A stretch of 64,000 nucleotides of DNA from an uncultured Lachnospiraceae bacterium (GTDB lineage Bacteria > Bacillota > Clostridia > Lachnospirales > Lachnospiraceae), in NCBI GenBank assembly GCA_934438085.1, contig CAKSBC010000006.1, positions 55,253-119,252 of the forward strand, in the 5' to 3' direction. How positions within the stretch are numbered: position 1 is the first letter of the stretch; each line of letters starts with the position of its first letter. This document shows, in pieces, positions 61,105-64,000 of this stretch. Below the pieces are notes generated by a model that searched no databases, was not told the DNA's origin, and saw only the letters and a program-made list of their open reading frames with translations. The translations under genes were made by a program, and so were the position numbers.

Positions 61105-61973
61105 AAAAGCGAATATTCGCTCTCTTCATGTCGATAGTATTAACGGTTTCTTTACAATTAATGCCTGTTTATGCATATGATGCAGAAGAACATGATGCTT
61201 ATCTTGAACAGGTTTTATTTGGAGAACCAACATATAAAGATTCACAGACAGAGTCAATAAAAACAAAAGTTATGATGTTGGAATATGCATCATATCTTGC
61301 TATTGATCAAGATCGAGGAGAAGGAAAGAAAGAGTTACAATATCTAAAGGAACAAAAAGTAAAAGAAATTCCGGATTTAGCTGATTTTGATTTAACAGGT
61401 ATATTCTATGGAAACCATCGCAATTATACCCATAGAGGATGGGACTATATTTATATTATTCCTAAAGGTGAGAAGCATGACAAAGCTAATTGGCCGGTAC
61501 GCAAGAAATTACTATGTTCAACTGTGAACAAAGTTTTTGACTTTGGAATCAAAAACGAATTGTTTGGAAAGGCATGTCAGGAATGTAATAGTTTTGCAGC
61601 ATTGGTTTATTATGTTCATATTTTAGGAGATCATTTAGAACGAGATAGTTATAAAGTTGATGATTTAACTATTCCTTTGGCAAGAGATCATGTAAGTGAT
61701 TCAAACCCTGATGTCTATTGGGAAATAAAAAAGAATTGTGAAATTTTGTTTGCTGCTCAAAATAGAAGTGCAACATATTCATCATTTATACAGGAACTGG
61801 ATGAACTTGCCGCAAAGTCACGAACACTTGTGAGTTCTGAAGGTGGAATAAATGATACTATTTTTCCACAATATAAAAAATATGCCTCAGAGTTAATGAA
61901 TCTGCTTATTGATTATATTCCTTTACTGCTTGAAAATGAGGACTTTTTTAAAAATGAATTTTATTCCAAGTAA
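61101..61973 (+). CDS. Secreted histidine-rich protein, putative Zn-dependent phospholipase C/S1-P1 nuclease-like hydrolase
   Basis: Signal peptide of about 25 residues (cleavage likely VYA/YD). The 290-residue protein has His31 near the mature N-terminus, His106 and His111 in HRNYTHRGWDY, and YVHILGDHLERDS with His173, Asp177 and His178. An early His plus an HxxxD motif in a helix are features of zinc-dependent phospholipase C and S1-P1 nucleases. I cannot align the rest, so this is a weak inference. CQECNSF (C159, C162) could form a disulfide. Its start overlaps the upstream gene by 4 nt (ATGA), so the pair is translationally coupled and probably acts together outside the cell. It ends at a terminator after a 230-nt AT-rich gap. 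Confidence 0.7.
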   Translation: MKKRIFALFMSIVLTVSLQLMPVYAYDAEEHDAYLEQVLFGEPTYKDSQTESIKTKVMMLEYASYLAIDQDRGEGKKELQYLKEQKVKEIPDLADFDLTGIFYGNHRNYTHRGWDYIYIIPKGEKHDKANWPVRKKLLCSTVNKVFDFGIKNELFGKACQECNSFAALVYYVHILGDHLERDSYKVDDLTIPLARDHVSDSNPDVYWEIKKNCEILFAAQNRSATYSSFIQELDELAAKSRTLVSSEGGINDTIFPQYKKYASELMNLLIDYIPLLLENEDFFKNEFYSK

Positions 61974-62204
61974 AAGTTACAGTTGATTATTTATTAATTC
62001 CACTAATATTTCTACTGTTAATTTTACAAAAAATGCAAAAAACTTTTTAGCCTTATGTAAACAGTCATGACAAAGTAAATGTGATAATATTGACTCAGGG
62101 AATTGATTGTGGACAGCGTATATCATTCAAATGTACTTGTTAAGGGCTTAAAAAGAGAAAAAAATAAGATGTGAGGAAAAATTAAAAAACGTGATTATTG
62201 ACAT

Positions 62205-62247
62205 AACTGCCATTGTGATATAGTAAATATCATAGTGGCAGTTTTTT
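62205..62247 (+). terminator. Strong terminator after the secreted-protein pair
   Basis: AACTGCCA and TGATAT pair with ATATCA and TGGCAGTT around AGTA, followed by TTTTTT. TTGACA (62199-62204) abuts the left arm. The gap 61974-62204 is AT-rich with no gene that I can support. Confidence 0.85.
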
Positions 62248-62253
62248 GTATAG

Positions 62254-62418
62254 GAGGAAAAGGATCGCCGCAGGGCTGAAAATGACTATAAGGTCAATCT
62301 TAAAACCGAAATTATGATTGAGGATCTGTACGATAAGGTCAATGCTATTCTGGCAAAACAGACAGCGCTTGAAAAGAAACTGCGTGAAGAGGAAGGAAGA
62401 AATGTAAATAAGCAGTAA
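62254..62418 (+). pseudogene. C-terminal remnant of a DUF1003 membrane protein
   Basis: The frame from 62254 to TAA 62418 reads about 54 residues, beginning EEKDRRRAENDYKVNLKTE and continuing IMIEDLYDKVNAIL with a coiled coil to the end. From memory this is the conserved C-terminus of DUF1003 proteins, whose two transmembrane helices and N-terminal part should precede it. Here a TAG stands directly before the first codon and the hairpin terminator is immediately upstream, so the 5' portion is gone. No start codon or own RBS fits. It marks a deletion or recombination junction at about 62250. Confidence 0.65.
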
Positions 62419-62484
62419 ATTGTGTTAATGGCTCCGCAGCGATAACTTCAAGTTTTTATTTATAACGTTCAGAGGAGAGCAGTG

Positions 62485-63246
62485 ATGATACTTTATTTTA
62501 CCGGAACCGGAAACAGCCGGTATCTTGCCGAACGCATAGCAGGCAGGCTTAGTATGTCGGTTTATGACTTGAATGCTTGTATTAAAACCGCGAATACAGA
62601 GCCGGTGAAGACAGAACGAGATGTGGTGCTGGTGACGCCGACATATGCGTGGCGAATTCCGCGTCTGGTAACAGAATGGCCTCAGAATGAGGAACTGATC
62701 GGTGCGGAGCGCATATGGTTCGTGATGAATTGTGGAAGTGAAATCGGCAATGCGGCAGACTATAATCGGCAGCTCGCAGATGAAAAGCAATTTCAATATA
62801 TGGGGACTGCCCAAATCATCATGTCTGAAAACTATATAGCCATGTTTAACGCACCTACAGCGGAGCAGGCACGTGAGATCGTTGAGAATGCAGACACAAA
62901 GTTACAGGAAGCTATGGAGTGCATAGAAGACGGTCGTGAATTTTCATTGCCAAGGAAAAATGTATATGACCGTTTTATGAGCGGTACGGTTAACCCAATA
63001 TTTTATCGTTTTATTGTTAAAGCAAGGTCATTTCGAGTAAAGGATTCCTGCATCGGCTGTGGCATATGCGAGGCTCGGTGCCCTCTCAATAACATTAGTC
63101 TCAAGGATGGAAAGCCTGTCTGGGGTGATAACTGTACTCACTGTATGGCGTGCATCTGTTACTGCCCAAAGGAGGCAATTGAGTACGGAAAGAGGAGTAA
63201 AGGGAAGCCACGCTATCATTTTGAAGAGATTGAAAATTTCTCCTAA
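62485..63246 (+). CDS. EFR1-family flavodoxin-ferredoxin protein
   Basis: Two-domain redox protein of 253 residues. The N-terminal flavodoxin-like domain begins MILYFTGTGNSRYLAERIA with the FMN-phosphate loop TGTGNSR and continues TPTYAWRIPR. The C-terminus carries two [4Fe-4S] motifs, CIGCGICEARC and CTHCMACICYC. Such proteins are frequent in Clostridia and are thought to pass electrons to reductases; the partner is unknown. I chose ATG 62485 (AGAGGAG 7-8 nt upstream) over the GTG at 62482. Base composition is visibly higher in G+C than the preceding AT-rich module, another sign of a mosaic region. Convergent with azlD. Confidence 0.92.
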   Translation: MILYFTGTGNSRYLAERIAGRLSMSVYDLNACIKTANTEPVKTERDVVLVTPTYAWRIPRLVTEWPQNEELIGAERIWFVMNCGSEIGNAADYNRQLADEKQFQYMGTAQIIMSENYIAMFNAPTAEQAREIVENADTKLQEAMECIEDGREFSLPRKNVYDRFMSGTVNPIFYRFIVKARSFRVKDSCIGCGICEARCPLNNISLKDGKPVWGDNCTHCMACICYCPKEAIEYGKRSKGKPRYHFEEIENFS

Positions 63247-63259
63247 GAATTTTGTAATA

Positions 63260-63586
63260 TCATATTCCGAGACGAAGTAAGATCATATAGCAGATTGTGC
63301 CGCACGCAATGGACAGCAACATCTGACGCTTCCATAGATGGATGATCGCAGTAGTAAGAATTGAGAGAAATTCCGGCAGACCATGGTTTGCGTGTAGAAA
63401 ATCCACATTCCTCACACAGTAAATAATTAACAGTCCAAAAACGGCAGATGGAAGAAACTTTCCGATGTACTTCACAAAGTCTGGCGTTTCTCTGTTCTCA
63501 TTGAATACAAGAAACGGTAAAAACCGTGTCAGCATGGTGCCTGCAATGCATAAACCAATTGTAATAATTTGTTGAAATAGTGTCAT
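63260..63586 (-). CDS. azlD: AzlD branched-chain amino acid export subunit
   Basis: Small four-helix membrane protein (108 residues) that works with AzlC in branched-chain amino acid export (AzlCD/LIV-E family). Seen: ITIGLCIAGTMLTRFLPFLVF with the conserved TRFLPF, PSAVFGLLIIYCVR, and TTAIIHLWKRQMLLSIACGT. It begins 2 nt from the azlC stop on the minus strand, with GGAGAA as RBS in the azlC end. The gene itself looks intact, but its partner azlC is truncated, so the exporter is probably not functional. Confidence 0.92.
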   Translation of the reverse strand: MTLFQQIITIGLCIAGTMLTRFLPFLVFNENRETPDFVKYIGKFLPSAVFGLLIIYCVRNVDFLHANHGLPEFLSILTTAIIHLWKRQMLLSIACGTICYMILLRLGI

Positions 63587-63587
63587 T

Positions 63588-63959
63588 TTAAAAATTCTCC
63601 TGATCGTCTGTTTTATCTTCGAGCTTTTTACGAAAAACAGTTAGTAAGAAAATGATGGATACCATAGCCGGAATCATAAAGGAATCTGCACCAAAACAGA
63701 CTAAACAGATGATTGAAGCTATCAGGCCAATGAATGCGGAAGTATGGTCTTTGTCTTTCAACCACTGCTCTAAAAAGATTACTACGAACATTGCAGTCAT
63801 CACAAAGCTGATGCCATTTGTATCGAACTTGAGCAATGACCCTACCAGACCGCCGATTGTTGCACCAGAAAACCAGTAAAAGTGATTCAAAAGTGTTACA
63901 AAAAACATAAACCATCCACGGTCTGGTGTGCTACCCGTCAAGTGGACAATGAATAACAA
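63588..63959 (-). pseudogene. azlC: azlC, 5'-truncated
   Basis: Only the C-terminal half of AzlC remains (about 123 of the usual 220-240 residues): RGWFMFFVTLLNHFYWFSGATIGGLVGS, then FVMTAMFVVIFLEQWLKDK, both typical of the family. Upstream on the minus strand the frame reaches TAG at 63968-63970 after a few codons, and a perfect palindrome lies between there and the window edge. The N-terminal half cannot be found in the remaining 40 bases. The gene has been cut by an insertion, a deletion or a contig end. Confidence 0.85.
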
Positions 63960-63975
63960 TAAGTTCTAGGTTTAC

Positions 63976-64000
63976 CCTGGCTGACGAAAAGTCAGCCAGG
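63976..64000. repeat. Perfect palindrome at the window edge
   Basis: CCTGGCTGAC, a 5-nt spacer (GAAAA) and GTCAGCCAGG form perfect 10-bp arms at 63976-64000. It abuts the truncated azlC and may be an end of a mobile element or a terminator; the window stops here. Confidence 0.5.

Noticed and set aside
62199..62227. TTGACA plus TATAGT as a promoter at the terminator hairpin
   Set aside because: Spacing is only 15 nt and the elements lie inside a strong terminator stem; the downstream DUF1003 remnant has no start codon.
1..64000. tRNA, rRNA, complete IS element or CRISPR array anywhere in the window
   Set aside because: I looked through the intergenic regions and found no tRNA-like TTCGA arm context, no transposase and no spaced repeats; a tRNAscan or ISfinder run would settle it.

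Overview
The window looks like a chromosomal segment of an anaerobic, fermentative member of the Clostridia, most likely a Lachnospiraceae relative (about 40% G+C by eye). The evidence is a low-GC Gram-positive gene set with strong AGGAGG-type ribosome binding sites, a PASTA-domain Ser/Thr kinase next to rsgA and rpe, a single-chain pyruvate:ferredoxin oxidoreductase, a ferredoxin-linked membrane [NiFe] hydrogenase, and no aerobic respiratory genes. No rRNA, tRNA, CRISPR array or complete insertion sequence was seen.

Layout. 1-13 kb: housekeeping (prkC, rsgA, rpe, a pyridoxal-kinase-like gene, serS, pcrA with an unusual Gly/Arg/Tyr-rich linker, an acidic-tailed membrane protein, rlmD), then a hybrid sensor kinase broken by an apparent 10-nt deletion and a lone type IV prepilin. 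14-19.4 kb: a tandem glycine riboswitch with an overlapping terminator (predicted glycine ON switch) in front of a three-gene unit of unknown substrate: an APC permease, a saccharopine-dehydrogenase-like oxidoreductase and an acylating-type aldehyde dehydrogenase. 19.8-46.7 kb: pyruvate:ferredoxin oxidoreductase, hflX, two aminotransferases, ACT/UPF0210 pair, HAD phosphatase, M24 peptidase, LUD protein, fused feoA-feoB, trpS, threonine dehydratase, gamma-glutamyltransferase-like protein, rluF-type synthase, asnA, and a GntR-ABC transporter operon with a long inverted-repeat operator.

47.3-57 kb: a 16-gene operon for an Mbh-type group 4 [NiFe] hydrogenase joined to Mrp-type Na+/H+ antiporter subunits. 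It has hypC, hypA and hypB built in, a MrpD subunit with a long C-terminal extension, and an electron-input subunit carrying six CxxCxxCxxxC motifs. It is preceded by a leader with a candidate attenuator. An SNF-family Na+ symporter follows directly.

57-64 kb: ogt, then an accessory stretch: two co-translated secreted proteins (helical/TPR-like plus a histidine-rich putative metallohydrolase), a remnant of a DUF1003 gene, an EFR1 flavodoxin-ferredoxin, azlD, and an azlC that has lost its 5' half next to a perfect palindrome at the window edge.

Taken together: pyruvate (and probably amino-acid) oxidation yields reduced ferredoxin. The Mbh-Mrp complex would vent this as H2 while building an ion gradient. 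Na+-coupled transporters could spend that gradient on amino-acid uptake. Peptidases, aminotransferases, threonine dehydratase and the glycine-controlled operon point to a peptide- and amino-acid-oriented metabolism.
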